From NCBI GenBank assembly GCA_023480605.1, contig JAMCWS010000240.1:12519-22626 (forward strand): a stretch of DNA of 10,108 bases, given 5' to 3'. The number at the start of each line of letters is the position of its first letter. Positions within the stretch are counted from its first letter, which is position 1. This document shows positions 1-6,683 of the stretch, piece by piece. The translations under genes and the position numbers were made by a program. The notes under the pieces are model-generated. The model had not been told where the DNA came from. It did no database searches and worked only from the letters and a program-made list of their open reading frames with translations. The stretch comes from a bacterium. Lineage in GTDB: Bacteria > Sumerlaeota > Sumerlaeia > MVZB01.

Positions 1-804
1 GCTTCGTTCGGGGGCGGCCGATCGCCGGGCGCCGCCCGCCCCGCGACGCACGAACGATCCGCAGTAAAACCGGAACCGCAAGGCGCGCCGCAATCGGCGA
101 CGCGGGGTGAGTCGCAATCCCAGCCGCAGGACAGGCCGCATTCGGCGCCGCGCCGGTCGCTGCCTTCCGACGGGACGAGGTCGATGCCGCCGGCTCCCAC
201 GGCGGCGCCCGAGCCCCAGCCGCCCACCGCCAAGCCGATACCCGCCACCGAGCACCTGCCCACGCACGAATTAATCGCGGTGCTGTCGACCGAATCCGAT
301 CCCGACCGCCAGTGGCGCATCATCGAGGCCAACCTGATGCAACGGCGCCCGGAGCGCACCTACCCGTTGCTGCTGCGTCACGGTGATCTGATCGCCGAGC
401 ATTGCCAGGCGTGGCCGCCCGCGCGGCTCAAGGCGGTTTTCACCACGCAACCGGGCAGCGTGTTGATCGGCCTGATGCATGGCTGGTGCGTCAACCAGGT
501 GCTGGCCATCGCCGAGGACAACGCCGAGAGCGAGCAGATCCTCACCTTTCTGCGCGAACGGGAAATCGACCGCCTCATGAAAATCAGTCTTGACGTGGAG
601 ATCACCTCGGTCGAAGAGGCGCGCAAGGCGCTCTGCATCGACCGTTTCGCCGATGAGCCGGCCATAAAGAAGACCTGGCGCACGCTGCTGGGCTTCATGA
701 ACGCCGATCACGGCCGCGCCTCCGAGCGGGCGATCCACCGCAAAAAAGACGAGATCGCCAAGCACCTCCAGACGGCCCGCAACGTATTGCTCAAAAATCG
801 CTGA
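1..804 (+). CDS. Partial protein with Pro-rich linker and C-terminal degenerate J-like domain
   Basis: The reading frame is open from base 1 with no stop, so the gene almost certainly starts upstream. The ATG at 184 is only the first internal Met and has no ribosome binding site. Bases 1 to about 250 encode a low-complexity Pro/Ser/Gln/Arg/Ala linker. Bases about 265-600 encode a helical, Leu/Glu/Arg-rich region I do not recognise. Bases about 613-804 read like a DnaJ J domain: an Ala-rich helix ending in LCI (631-639), then AIKKTWRTLL (661-690) matching the usual IKKAYRKLA helix II, a loop, and a helix with KKDEIAKHLQTARNVL matching helix III. The loop has Asn-Ala-Asp (700-708) where J domains carry His-Pro-Asp, so stimulation of Hsp70 ATPase through the HPD triad is not expected. 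Role unknown; it may be a scaffold or a pseudo-J co-chaperone. The CDS is well supported; the J-domain reading is pattern recognition only. Confidence 0.75.
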   Translation, partial: ASFGGGRSPGAARPATHERSAVKPEPQGAPQSATRGESQSQPQDRPHSAPRRSLPSDGTRSMPPAPTAAPEPQPPTAKPIPATEHLPTHELIAVLSTESDPDRQWRIIEANLMQRRPERTYPLLLRHGDLIAEHCQAWPPARLKAVFTTQPGSVLIGLMHGWCVNQVLAIAEDNAESEQILTFLREREIDRLMKISLDVEITSVEEARKALCIDRFADEPAIKKTWRTLLGFMNADHGRASERAIHRKKDEIAKHLQTARNVLLKNR

Positions 805-834
805 TCGGGCGCCCCTCATCCAAAACCGGCAAAA

Positions 835-886
835 CGGCTTCGGCCGCGCCTGGCGTTCCCGCTTCTTGCGCGCAATCGCGCGTTTT
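835..886 (+). terminator. Two small hairpins, second followed by TTTT; possible terminator
   Basis: CGGC-TTCG-GCCG (835-846) is a 4-bp stem closed by a C(UUCG)G tetraloop. About 20 bases on, GCGCG-CAAT-CGCGC (868-881) is a perfect 5-bp GC stem followed by GTTTT. The pair lies 30-80 bases after the stop of the J-like gene and before the next gene, the expected place for a factor-independent terminator. The stems and T-run are short, so this is tentative. Confidence 0.4.
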
Positions 887-970
887 GACTCTCGCGGCTT
901 GTTTTATTGTTGATCCGTTTGTTCCGAGGTGGTCAATTGATGTTTATATGCCGATCAACGAGGACTCTTC

Positions 971-1873
971 ATGCCCGATCAATCATTTACCGTCGACCAC
1001 CTTTTTCCGCTTAATGCCCTGTGGGACGCGATGGGCGGTTATCAGCCGCCGGCGGCGTCCTTCGATCCGTGGGGGAATTGGCGCAATGTCTACCGTATTT
1101 ACCAGCTCATCGGCCTGAGTTTCCAGCAAGGGCTGCTGACGATCGGGCGGGTGGCGAAGGGGGGCGCGCGTGCCGGGCGTTTCGTGTTGCAGGTCACGCA
1201 AGAAAAAGTCTGCCCGGGGAACCACCGCCAACACCTTGATGCGGAACTGACCTGCGCCAACGATCCGCTGGCCACGCCGCTGGCCTGGCGATTCCGCTCG
1301 GAAATGCGCGACCGCGAAGGGCGCACGCTCGCCGAAACAGTCCTCGAAAAAGCGGGCCGATTCCGCGACGGCCAGTTTGAACTGACCGCGGGCGAGCGGC
1401 GCCGCACCCTCCGGCTGCCCGGGGCCTGCGCGATGTCGTGGGGTTTGTTCGACGCCGTCCAACGCTGGCCGCACCGGCCCGAGCCGGCCGCCTTCACGCT
1501 GCTCGACGAATTCGACCAGCCCAAGCCCGGCCACTCGCTGGCCTGGCGCGACGCCAAGGAATATGAGTTGGGCGGCGAAGACGTCGATCCGAGCCGGCGC
1601 GGCGTCCGTGAGGGGCGCGGCCGCCAGGTCCGCAAGGTCATCAACGAACGGAAGAATACGATTCCCACCCGGCTCCACGCGTTCCAGCACCTGGGGCCGG
1701 GCACGCTGCCAATGGTCTATTACACCGATGATGCAGGCCGGTTGCTGTTCGCCGTCAACGGACTGGTCGGCCTCCTGCTCGACCCGGCGGCGTCGACGGC
1801 CGAGACGGCGATGGCGACGGGCGACGCTGCGGCAAACAGCGACGCTGCCACAACCGCCGGAACCGAACGCTGA
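971..1873 (+). CDS. Unrecognised 300-residue protein upstream of sulfatase
   Basis: I do not recognise the family. The start is supported by AGGA at 961-964, six bases before the ATG. There is no signal peptide or membrane segment, so it is probably cytoplasmic. The body alternates short hydrophobic stretches with polar turns and has many aromatic residues, suggesting a mostly beta fold. Notable parts are a WRFRSEMRD stretch, an SWGLFDAVQRWP segment followed by FTLLDEFDQPKP, and a conserved-looking GPGTLPMVYYTDDAGRLLF block (residues about 242-260), which resembles the closing strands of small beta-sandwich domains. Residues about 271-300 are an Ala/Thr/Asp-rich, probably disordered tail. The sulfatase follows 117 bp later on the same strand with no clear terminator between, so the two may be co-transcribed. 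A role alongside the sulfatase is inference from position only. Confidence 0.8.
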   Translation: MPDQSFTVDHLFPLNALWDAMGGYQPPAASFDPWGNWRNVYRIYQLIGLSFQQGLLTIGRVAKGGARAGRFVLQVTQEKVCPGNHRQHLDAELTCANDPLATPLAWRFRSEMRDREGRTLAETVLEKAGRFRDGQFELTAGERRRTLRLPGACAMSWGLFDAVQRWPHRPEPAAFTLLDEFDQPKPGHSLAWRDAKEYELGGEDVDPSRRGVREGRGRQVRKVINERKNTIPTRLHAFQHLGPGTLPMVYYTDDAGRLLFAVNGLVGLLLDPAASTAETAMATGDAAANSDAATTAGTER

Positions 1874-1990
1874 CGAACTGGCGGCGGAACATATAGTGGA
1901 CACGCGTAGGATAACGGCCGCGATTACGATAACGAGAACGAGAACGATTTTTAATGGGGTGGGGAGACGGCGAAAACAGGAGCAACCGCG

Positions 1991-3454
1991 ATGGCACATG
2001 TCGATCGATACAAGAATGTTTCGGCGGGCAGTCCGAAAGCGGCCGGCGAATCGATGGCCGGCGCGCCGGCGCGCGCCATCACCCGGCGTTCGTTTCTCAA
2101 GGCGGGCGCCCTGGGCGCCGGAGCCATCATTGCGGAACAGGCACTCGGTCCGGCCGCCGGGCGATTCGGCCCACTCGCCACTGCCCGGGCCGCCGGAGCG
2201 CCGGCCCCGGCCGGCCATGCGCGCCCCAATTTCTTTTTCATCATCTCGGACCAGTTGCGGCTCGATTACATCGCCGCCCACGGCTGTCCGTTTATCTACA
2301 CGCCCAACATCGACCGACTGATTGGCCAGGGCGCGACCTTTTACGGATCACACAGCACCAATCCGGTTTGTTGCCCGGCGCGCAGCAGCCTGATGACCGG
2401 GCGGATGCCGGTCGAAACCGGCGTGATCAGCAATGCCCGGCCGAATATTCATCCAAGCATTCCGAACCTCGGCCAATGGTTCAGCCGGGCGGGTTACGAG
2501 TGCCTCTATTCCGGCAAATGGCACCTGCCCGAAACGTATCCACTTGATATCCCCGGCTTCCGGATGCTGAACAGCGGCGCCGGCCAGGGCGATTTGAACG
2601 ATACGATCGTCTCGGACGATTGCGAGGCTTATTTGCGCAACCGGGCGAGCGACCGGCCTTTCGTGCTCGTCGCCTCGTTCATGCAACCGCATGACATCTG
2701 CTATTGGGCCATCCAGAACGACGCCCTGGTGCCGCGTGAACTGCCCTTTGAGTCGATCGCGGCCGAACTACCGCCCCTGCCGCCCAACAACAAGATCCGG
2801 CCGAAAGCGCCCATGCGGGTCGACAGCGCGCGCGGGCCCGACTTCAACACGATGCAGTGGCGCTATTACCTCTATATTTACAGCCGACAGATCGAGATGT
2901 TGGACGCCAACATCGGATCGCTGCTTGACGCGCTGGAGGACACGGGCCTCGCTGGCGATACGGTGATTTTCTTCACGTCGGACCACGGAGAGGGGGCCGG
3001 CTGCCACGGCCACGTGTCCAAGTGGTATCCGTATGACGAGTCGGTCAAGGTGCCGTTCGTGGTTTCGTGCCCCGGGCGCGTGCAGGCGGCGCTGCGCGAT
3101 GCCGACCACCTGGTCTCGGGGCTCGACGTGATGAGCACGATGTGCGATTACGCCGGCATCCAACCGCCGCCGGGCGCGCTGGGGCGCAGCCTGCGGCCCC
3201 TGCTCGAAGGCAATTCCCTCACCGAATGGCGCGAGTTCGTCGTTTGCGAAACCCACGAGGTGGGCCGGACGGTGCGCACCGCGCAATACAAATATGTGCA
3301 TTACGAGGGCGACCCGGTCGAAATGCTTTTCGACATGAAAAACGATCCGTGGGAAACGAAAAACCTCTACGAGGAGGCGCGTTACGCCGACGTGATGAAA
3401 GACCACCGCAAACTGCTGGGAGAATGGGAAGCCCGGATGAAACCGGTGGCATGA
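1991..3454 (+). CDS. Tat-exported formylglycine-dependent sulfatase family enzyme
   Basis: A type I sulfatase/alkaline-phosphatase-superfamily hydrolase that cleaves sulfate (possibly phosphonate or phosphate) esters outside the cytoplasm; substrate unknown. AGGAG at 1978-1982, eight bases before ATG, fixes the start. Residues 32-37 (RRSFLK) are a Tat motif, followed by an Ala/Gly-rich hydrophobic stretch, with a likely cleavage site near residues 63-70. The mature domain starts at about residue 79. D87 in SDQLRLD is a metal ligand. C127-C-P-A-R131 matches the CxPxR motif, with C127 the residue to be converted to formylglycine. YSGKWHL follows. D331-H332 and H339, K344 form the second metal/substrate block before YDESVKVPFVV. 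LFDMKNDPWETKNL near the C-terminus is typical of the family. The 487-residue length is normal. The 31-residue stretch before the twin arginines is longer than usual. No sulfatase-maturing enzyme is encoded in this window. Confidence 0.93.
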   Translation: MAHVDRYKNVSAGSPKAAGESMAGAPARAITRRSFLKAGALGAGAIIAEQALGPAAGRFGPLATARAAGAPAPAGHARPNFFFIISDQLRLDYIAAHGCPFIYTPNIDRLIGQGATFYGSHSTNPVCCPARSSLMTGRMPVETGVISNARPNIHPSIPNLGQWFSRAGYECLYSGKWHLPETYPLDIPGFRMLNSGAGQGDLNDTIVSDDCEAYLRNRASDRPFVLVASFMQPHDICYWAIQNDALVPRELPFESIAAELPPLPPNNKIRPKAPMRVDSARGPDFNTMQWRYYLYIYSRQIEMLDANIGSLLDALEDTGLAGDTVIFFTSDHGEGAGCHGHVSKWYPYDESVKVPFVVSCPGRVQAALRDADHLVSGLDVMSTMCDYAGIQPPPGALGRSLRPLLEGNSLTEWREFVVCETHEVGRTVRTAQYKYVHYEGDPVEMLFDMKNDPWETKNLYEEARYADVMKDHRKLLGEWEARMKPVA

Positions 3455-3481
3455 ATGGGCCGTCGGCCATCCCTCGCGCGG

Positions 3482-3511
3482 TTGGTTTTTGCGCGGAGCA
3501 TTGAATATAAA
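3482..3511 (+). promoter_or_regulatory. Candidate sigma-70-type promoter for the small exported protein
   Basis: TTGGTT (3482-3487) and TATAAA (3506-3511) are separated by 18 bases, matching 3/6 and 5/6 of the -35 and -10 consensus. The expected transcript start near 3518 gives a leader of about 90 bases before the ATG at 3610. The -35 box lies in the loop of a short inverted repeat, CGCGC (3475-3479) with GCGCG (3491-3495), which could be an operator. Sequence match only. Confidence 0.4.
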
Positions 3512-3609
3512 CGACTTGCCAGTGCGCGCGGGTGATGGAACAAACCGGTGCCCCGCCGTGTCTGAATTTGTTTGGACATTCGGCAAACCAGGACGCGAAG
3601 GGCGCGGCG

Positions 3610-4041
3610 ATGATGAAGCGGATCGATGTCCTTCGCGATTGGCGGGCGCTGTGTGGCCTGGGAGGCGTGGCGGCGCTGGCGATGGCGTGCACGCTGGGAG
3701 GTTCGACTGAGCTCGCGGATTCGGCACTGGGAGCGACCGGTCACGCCGCCGGTGGAACGCTCTCCTCTACCCGGGCCGTTCGGGCGCACAATGCTTACCT
3801 TGCCCCCCGCGCCGCGCCCGCGCCGCCGGCCCCGGCCGGTTCGATCTATTACCCCGACGGCGACGTCTATTATGCCCCCTCGACCGGCACCTGGACCTGG
3901 CGCGAAGACGGCCGCGTGCGCCAGCACCGCGATGAGGCCCGGCCTTATCGGCCCGGCGAGCGGCGGGTGGTGTTGGTGACGGCCGACACTCCGCGCGAGG
4001 CGCAAACCCAGTCAACTCCGATGTACCATCCCGATCATTAA
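3610..4041 (+). CDS. Small exported protein or lipoprotein with YYPxxxVYY motif
   Basis: The frame is open from a GTG at 3532, but I choose ATG 3610 (143 residues). From there the protein begins with a normal signal peptide: basic MMKR...R12, then a hydrophobic stretch at residues 13-26. AAGG about seven bases upstream is a weak ribosome binding site, and the candidate promoter leaves almost no leader for 3532. Cys27 after LAMA is a poor lipobox, so lipoprotein or plain secretion are both possible. A Pro/Ala linker (residues about 65-77) leads to IYYPDGDVYYAP and TWTWREDGRV (79-101). This Tyr-rich pattern (YYPxxxVYYxPxxxxWxW) occurs in small periplasmic or envelope proteins of many Gram-negative bacteria. 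The basic C-terminal part, with RPYRPGERRVVLVTADTP, ends in YHPDH. Function unknown. Confidence 0.7.
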   Translation: MMKRIDVLRDWRALCGLGGVAALAMACTLGGSTELADSALGATGHAAGGTLSSTRAVRAHNAYLAPRAAPAPPAPAGSIYYPDGDVYYAPSTGTWTWREDGRVRQHRDEARPYRPGERRVVLVTADTPREAQTQSTPMYHPDH

Positions 4042-4074
4042 TTATATCGACCGTCCCATTTATTATTGTGCACA
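4039..4074 (+). promoter_or_regulatory. Weak promoter candidate and TGTGCACA palindrome before the HDOD gene
   Basis: In the 136-bp gap before the HDOD gene, TATTAT (4061-4066) matches 5/6 of a -10 box, with a poor -35, TTAATT (4039-4044), 16 bases upstream. It is followed at once by the 8-bp palindrome TGTGCACA (4067-4074), which would sit at the transcript start. A second TTATAT occurs at 4110-4115 without a good -35. None of this is strong. Confidence 0.2.
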
Positions 4075-4177
4075 CAGCGCTCAAGATCGGTTCGGTTTCG
4101 GGCGATAGGTTATATGGCGGCCTTCCCCGCGCCAACGCTCGGGAATAGCAACGGTTGATGTCCGAAAGGAAAAGCTG

Positions 4178-5017
4178 ATGGCTGTCGACATTCAGATAAC
4201 CGACCAGGATTTGCCGGTCCTTTCGGCCGTGGCGACGCAGGCCCTGGAACTCATCCAGGATCCCGACGTGACGACCCGGAAAATCGATGAACTGGTGCGC
4301 CAGGATCCCTCGCTAACCCAGCGGCTGCTCCATACGGCCAATTCACCGTTCTACGTCGGACGCATACCGTCGCAGAGCATCAGCGAGGCGATGGTGCGGC
4401 TGGGGCTGCGTCAGTTGCGCAACGTCGTCGTCGTCGCCGCCACGGGTGAACTGTTCAACGCCGGCGACACGCTGGTTCAAGACATGTGGGATCACGCGAT
4501 CGCCTGCGCCATCGGGAGCTATATTCTGGCCGACTTTCTCCACACCGCCCAAACCGAGGAATCGTTCATCGCCGGGATGCTGCACGACGTGGGCAAGCTG
4601 ATTATTTACCGCCAGCATCCGGAACTATATCACTCGCTCCGCGAACGCGCCGATGCCGGCGCCATCCCGCTCTACATCGTGGAGAACGAGGAACTCAAGT
4701 ATTTCAATCACATGACGGTCGGCGGGCTGGCGATCCGCAAGTGGCGGCTGGCCGACTCGGTGGCCGAAGCCGCCCGTTTCCACCACGATCTGGAAAAGAC
4801 CATTCCACCGACGCTGACCAACAAGCCGCTGGCCTGCATCGTGAGCCTGGCCAACGTCATGGTGCGGCGCATGGGCATCGGGGCGACGGGCGGTTCCCCT
4901 CCCGCGATCGAGACACTGGCCTGCGCCGACCTGCTGAGATTCAAGGCGGCCCTGCTGGACCCGATGTGCGAACGAGTGCGGGAAGCCTACGAGGCGCAGC
5001 GGCCGGCGTTTGCCTAA
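4178..5017 (+). CDS. HDOD domain signalling protein
   Basis: A single-domain HDOD protein of 279 residues; the domain spans about residues 12-215. HDOD proteins are relatives of HD-GYP/HD hydrolases, used as scaffolds or regulators in signalling, motility and stress responses; most lack enzymatic activity. The N-terminal LPVLSAVATQALELIQDPD and QDPSLTQRLLHTANSPFY stretches are diagnostic. SISEAMVRLGLRQLRNVVV follows, then the HD-like core: H106 in MWDHA, H136-D137 in GMLHDVGK, and H202-H203 in RFHHD. Thus more HD-type metal residues remain than in many HDOD proteins, leaving open some metal binding. There is no receiver, GGDEF or EAL domain, so the partner must be encoded elsewhere. AAGGA at 4166-4170, seven bases before ATG, supports the start. 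It stands alone and converges with the oxidoreductase gene. Confidence 0.92.
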   Translation: MAVDIQITDQDLPVLSAVATQALELIQDPDVTTRKIDELVRQDPSLTQRLLHTANSPFYVGRIPSQSISEAMVRLGLRQLRNVVVVAATGELFNAGDTLVQDMWDHAIACAIGSYILADFLHTAQTEESFIAGMLHDVGKLIIYRQHPELYHSLRERADAGAIPLYIVENEELKYFNHMTVGGLAIRKWRLADSVAEAARFHHDLEKTIPPTLTNKPLACIVSLANVMVRRMGIGATGGSPPAIETLACADLLRFKAALLDPMCERVREAYEAQRPAFA

Positions 5018-5077
5018 GCTGCCGGTATCTGAAACGCCAGTCCATAATTAATAATTTATGAACTATACAATAAATAA

Positions 5078-5118
5078 GGTTTCATCGAGCATATTTTAAA
5101 ATAAGTAGGCGATGAGCC
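5078..5118. terminator. AT-rich nested inverted repeat between convergent genes; possible bidirectional terminator
   Basis: Between the converging stops at 5017 and 5129, TCATCG (5082-5087) pairs with CGATGA (5110-5115). GG (5078-5079) and CC (5117-5118) can extend the stem past a small internal loop. The enclosed 22 bases contain the perfect 12-bp palindrome TATTTTAAAATA (5092-5103). The flanking 5040-5075 is unusually AT-rich for this genome. Position and symmetry fit a terminator for both genes, but there is no classical GC-stem plus T-run. Confidence 0.35.
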
Positions 5119-5128
5119 GAAGACGTGG

Positions 5129-6385
5129 TCAGGGGGTCATTTCGGCCATCTCGACCATCCGTCGTTCGCGGCGCGAGCGCTCGGCGGCGAAGACGATCGT
5201 ATGCGTCTTCAAGCTCTCCTGGACGTTTGTGAGAACCAGGCCGGGGTCGCTGCGCCGCATCGCCTCGAGCCAACTGTGGACGACGCGCGCATCGCCGCCG
5301 CCGTGGCCGCCGGGCTCGGGACCAAAGCGGATCACCTCGGCGTTGTGTTCGCCGAAGGGGCGCAGGGTCAACGACGAATGATCTTCTTCGAAGGTGATGT
5401 CGCCCTCCGTGCCGTGGACGCGGATGCGGCGCCCGCCCCCCTGGGTAAAGGCCGTCATCGTGAAAGTGGCGGTGATCTCGCGGTCGAATTCCATCGCGAC
5501 GACCTGGTGATCAACCACGTCGTTATCGCATTTCCAAACGCAGCGCCCGTAGGGGCCCGTACGCAGGGCCTCGTAGTGCGCCTCGGGCGTGTGGACGGCG
5601 CAGATCACCGACCTGGGCCACTGCTCCAGGTTTCCGGTGGCATATTGCCGGATGGCGGAATAAACGCATCGATGCTCAAGCGGGCAGCCGTCGGTGCAGC
5701 GGTCGGCGGCGCCGGCGGGGGCGTTTTCGCGCCGGAAGTAGCTCAGCGATCCGAACGAGGTGACGCGGCGGCAGTCGGCGCCGGCCAGGTAGGCGAGGAA
5801 GTCGATGTCGTGGCAGCTCTTGGCCATCAGCATGAAGGTCTGGCGCGCCTCGTTGCCCCAGTTGCCGCGCACGAAACTGTGGGCCTGGTGGAGGTTGCCG
5901 ACCTGCTCGAGCTGATCCAGGCTCAGCACCCGACCGACGCGGCCGGCGGCGATCAGTTCCTTGAGCTTGGCGAACCCCTTGTGATAACGCAGGGAATGGC
6001 AGACCGTAACGATGGTGCCGGCGCGGCGCTGGGCCGCTTCGATGGCGCGGCAATCTTCCAGCATCGGGGCCATCGGCTTTTCGAGCAGCATGTGATAGCC
6101 GCGGTCGAGACAGGCGACGGCGGGGGCGGCATGGTCGCGGTCGAGCGTGCTGACGACGACGGCATCGCACATGCGCGGGCGCGAGGCGAACTGCTCCCAG
6201 GATTCGAAGACCATGTCGGCCTTGAGGCCACGCTCGCGGGCGAAGCGTTCGCGGTAATCCTGGCGCGGTTCGGCGACGGCCGTCACTTCGGCCAGCTGGG
6301 GGAAATCGCGGATGATCTGGGCGAAGGTGGAGCCCCGGTTGCCGGCCCCGATGACGGCGACGGTGATTTTTTTGGCCTGTGACAT
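5129..6385 (-). CDS. Gfo/Idh/MocA family NAD(P)-dependent oxidoreductase
   Basis: A 418-residue oxidoreductase of the glucose-fructose oxidoreductase / inositol dehydrogenase / MocA family, which oxidises or reduces sugars and cyclitols with NAD(P). The Rossmann domain starts at once: VAVIGAGNRG with G13-A-G15-N-R-G18, and E39 after the second strand, which favours NAD. E102-K103-P104 is the family EKP motif. K189 with H192-D193 in MAKSCHDIDFL is the usual catalytic group. After this comes a Cys-rich insert, C230-x3-C234-x5-C240, and later C282-x3-C286 before NDVVDHQVV; such an insert marks a subgroup common in environmental genomes. GTEG and the LxNVQESLxTHxIVFAAE tail are also typical. Length is normal. 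AGGA lies close before ATG (three bases), with AAGG further out. Substrate unknown; no sugar-pathway neighbours. Confidence 0.93.
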   Translation of the reverse strand: MSQAKKITVAVIGAGNRGSTFAQIIRDFPQLAEVTAVAEPRQDYRERFARERGLKADMVFESWEQFASRPRMCDAVVVSTLDRDHAAPAVACLDRGYHMLLEKPMAPMLEDCRAIEAAQRRAGTIVTVCHSLRYHKGFAKLKELIAAGRVGRVLSLDQLEQVGNLHQAHSFVRGNWGNEARQTFMLMAKSCHDIDFLAYLAGADCRRVTSFGSLSYFRRENAPAGAADRCTDGCPLEHRCVYSAIRQYATGNLEQWPRSVICAVHTPEAHYEALRTGPYGRCVWKCDNDVVDHQVVAMEFDREITATFTMTAFTQGGGRRIRVHGTEGDITFEEDHSSLTLRPFGEHNAEVIRFGPEPGGHGGGDARVVHSWLEAMRRSDPGLVLTNVQESLKTHTIVFAAERSRRERRMVEMAEMTP

Positions 6386-6420
6386 CGTTCCTGCCTTTTC
6401 GGATTCGGTGATTTGCCGGC

Positions 6421-6447
6421 GGTTCGCCGCGGGCGGCCCGCCGAACC
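6421..6447. repeat. GC-rich inverted repeat near the oxidoreductase start
   Basis: GGTTCG (6421-6426) pairs with CGAACC (6442-6447). Inside, CGGG (6430-6433) pairs with CCCG (6437-6440). An alternative fold, CGGCG-GTT-CGCCG, is possible. It lies 36-62 bases upstream of the oxidoreductase ATG on the minus strand, so it could be a leader hairpin or operator of that gene. Confidence 0.4.
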
Positions 6448-6540
6448 AGAGCGAGGATAGGCCGATAGCGGCGCGTCCTCAACAGATAACTTCGGCACGG
6501 ATGGGGGGTCTTGACCGGCGCTCGTGGTCTAAAAGGCCTG

Positions 6541-6565
6541 ATACGTCCGACCGGACTTTTCGTAT
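6541..6565. repeat. Nested inverted repeat in the divergent region
   Basis: ATACG (6541-6545) pairs with CGTAT (6561-6565). Inside, TCCG (6546-6549) pairs with CGGA (6552-6555), leaving CTTTT unpaired on one side. The 25-bp dyad sits midway between the two divergent genes and is a candidate regulator site. Read on the plus strand, the inner hairpin followed by CTTTT also looks like a short terminator. Confidence 0.35.
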
Positions 6566-6656
6566 GGAATCGCGGAACCATCGCCGGAGGCATAGGCAAA
6601 AAGGTAATCGTTAGGTGTGGACTTTTTCCAACGATATGATAGCCTGAGTGCTTGAG

Positions 6657-6683
6657 GCGGGCGGTGCGAAACCGGCCGCCCGC
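6657..6683 (+). promoter_or_regulatory. Strong GC hairpin in the predicted cydA leader
   Basis: GCGGGCGG (6657-6664) and CCGCCCGC (6676-6683) form a perfect 8-bp stem with an 11-base loop, TGCGAAACCGG. It starts about 17 bases after the TATGAT -10 candidate and ends 65 bases before the cydA ATG, so it would lie in the 5' leader. It could stabilise the mRNA, act as an attenuator or be a protein site. No T-run follows, so it is not an ordinary terminator. Confidence 0.45.

Noticed and set aside
402..593. Second plus-strand frame inside the J-like gene
   Set aside because: Out-of-frame shadow, low complexity, no ribosome binding site.
905..955. Promoter before the 300-residue gene (TTGTTC and TATATG)
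   Set aside because: Spacing of about 20 bases and a poor -35 make the match no better than chance in this locally AT-rich stretch.
983..2281. Minus-strand 432-codon open frame across the 300-residue protein and sulfatase start
   Set aside because: It crosses an intergenic region and two plus-strand genes with good starts. Its composition is Arg/Gly/Ala-rich and shadow-like.
3455..3496. Terminator after the sulfatase (GGCC-GTC-GGCC, and CGCGC/GCGCG)
   Set aside because: The stems are short, and the T-run lies inside the second loop rather than after a stem.
3532..3609. GTG 3532 as start of the small exported protein
   Set aside because: It would bury the signal peptide behind 26 residues and has no ribosome binding site. 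ATG 3610 gives a normal signal peptide.
2768..3727. Minus-strand 319-codon frame under the sulfatase 3' half
   Set aside because: Opposite strongly conserved sulfatase motifs; no recognisable domain.
5201..6382. Long plus-strand open frame (393 codons) opposite the oxidoreductase
   Set aside because: It mirrors a gene with clear family motifs. Its translation is Gly/Ala/Asp/Val-rich, typical of antisense frames in GC-rich DNA, and it has no ribosome binding site.
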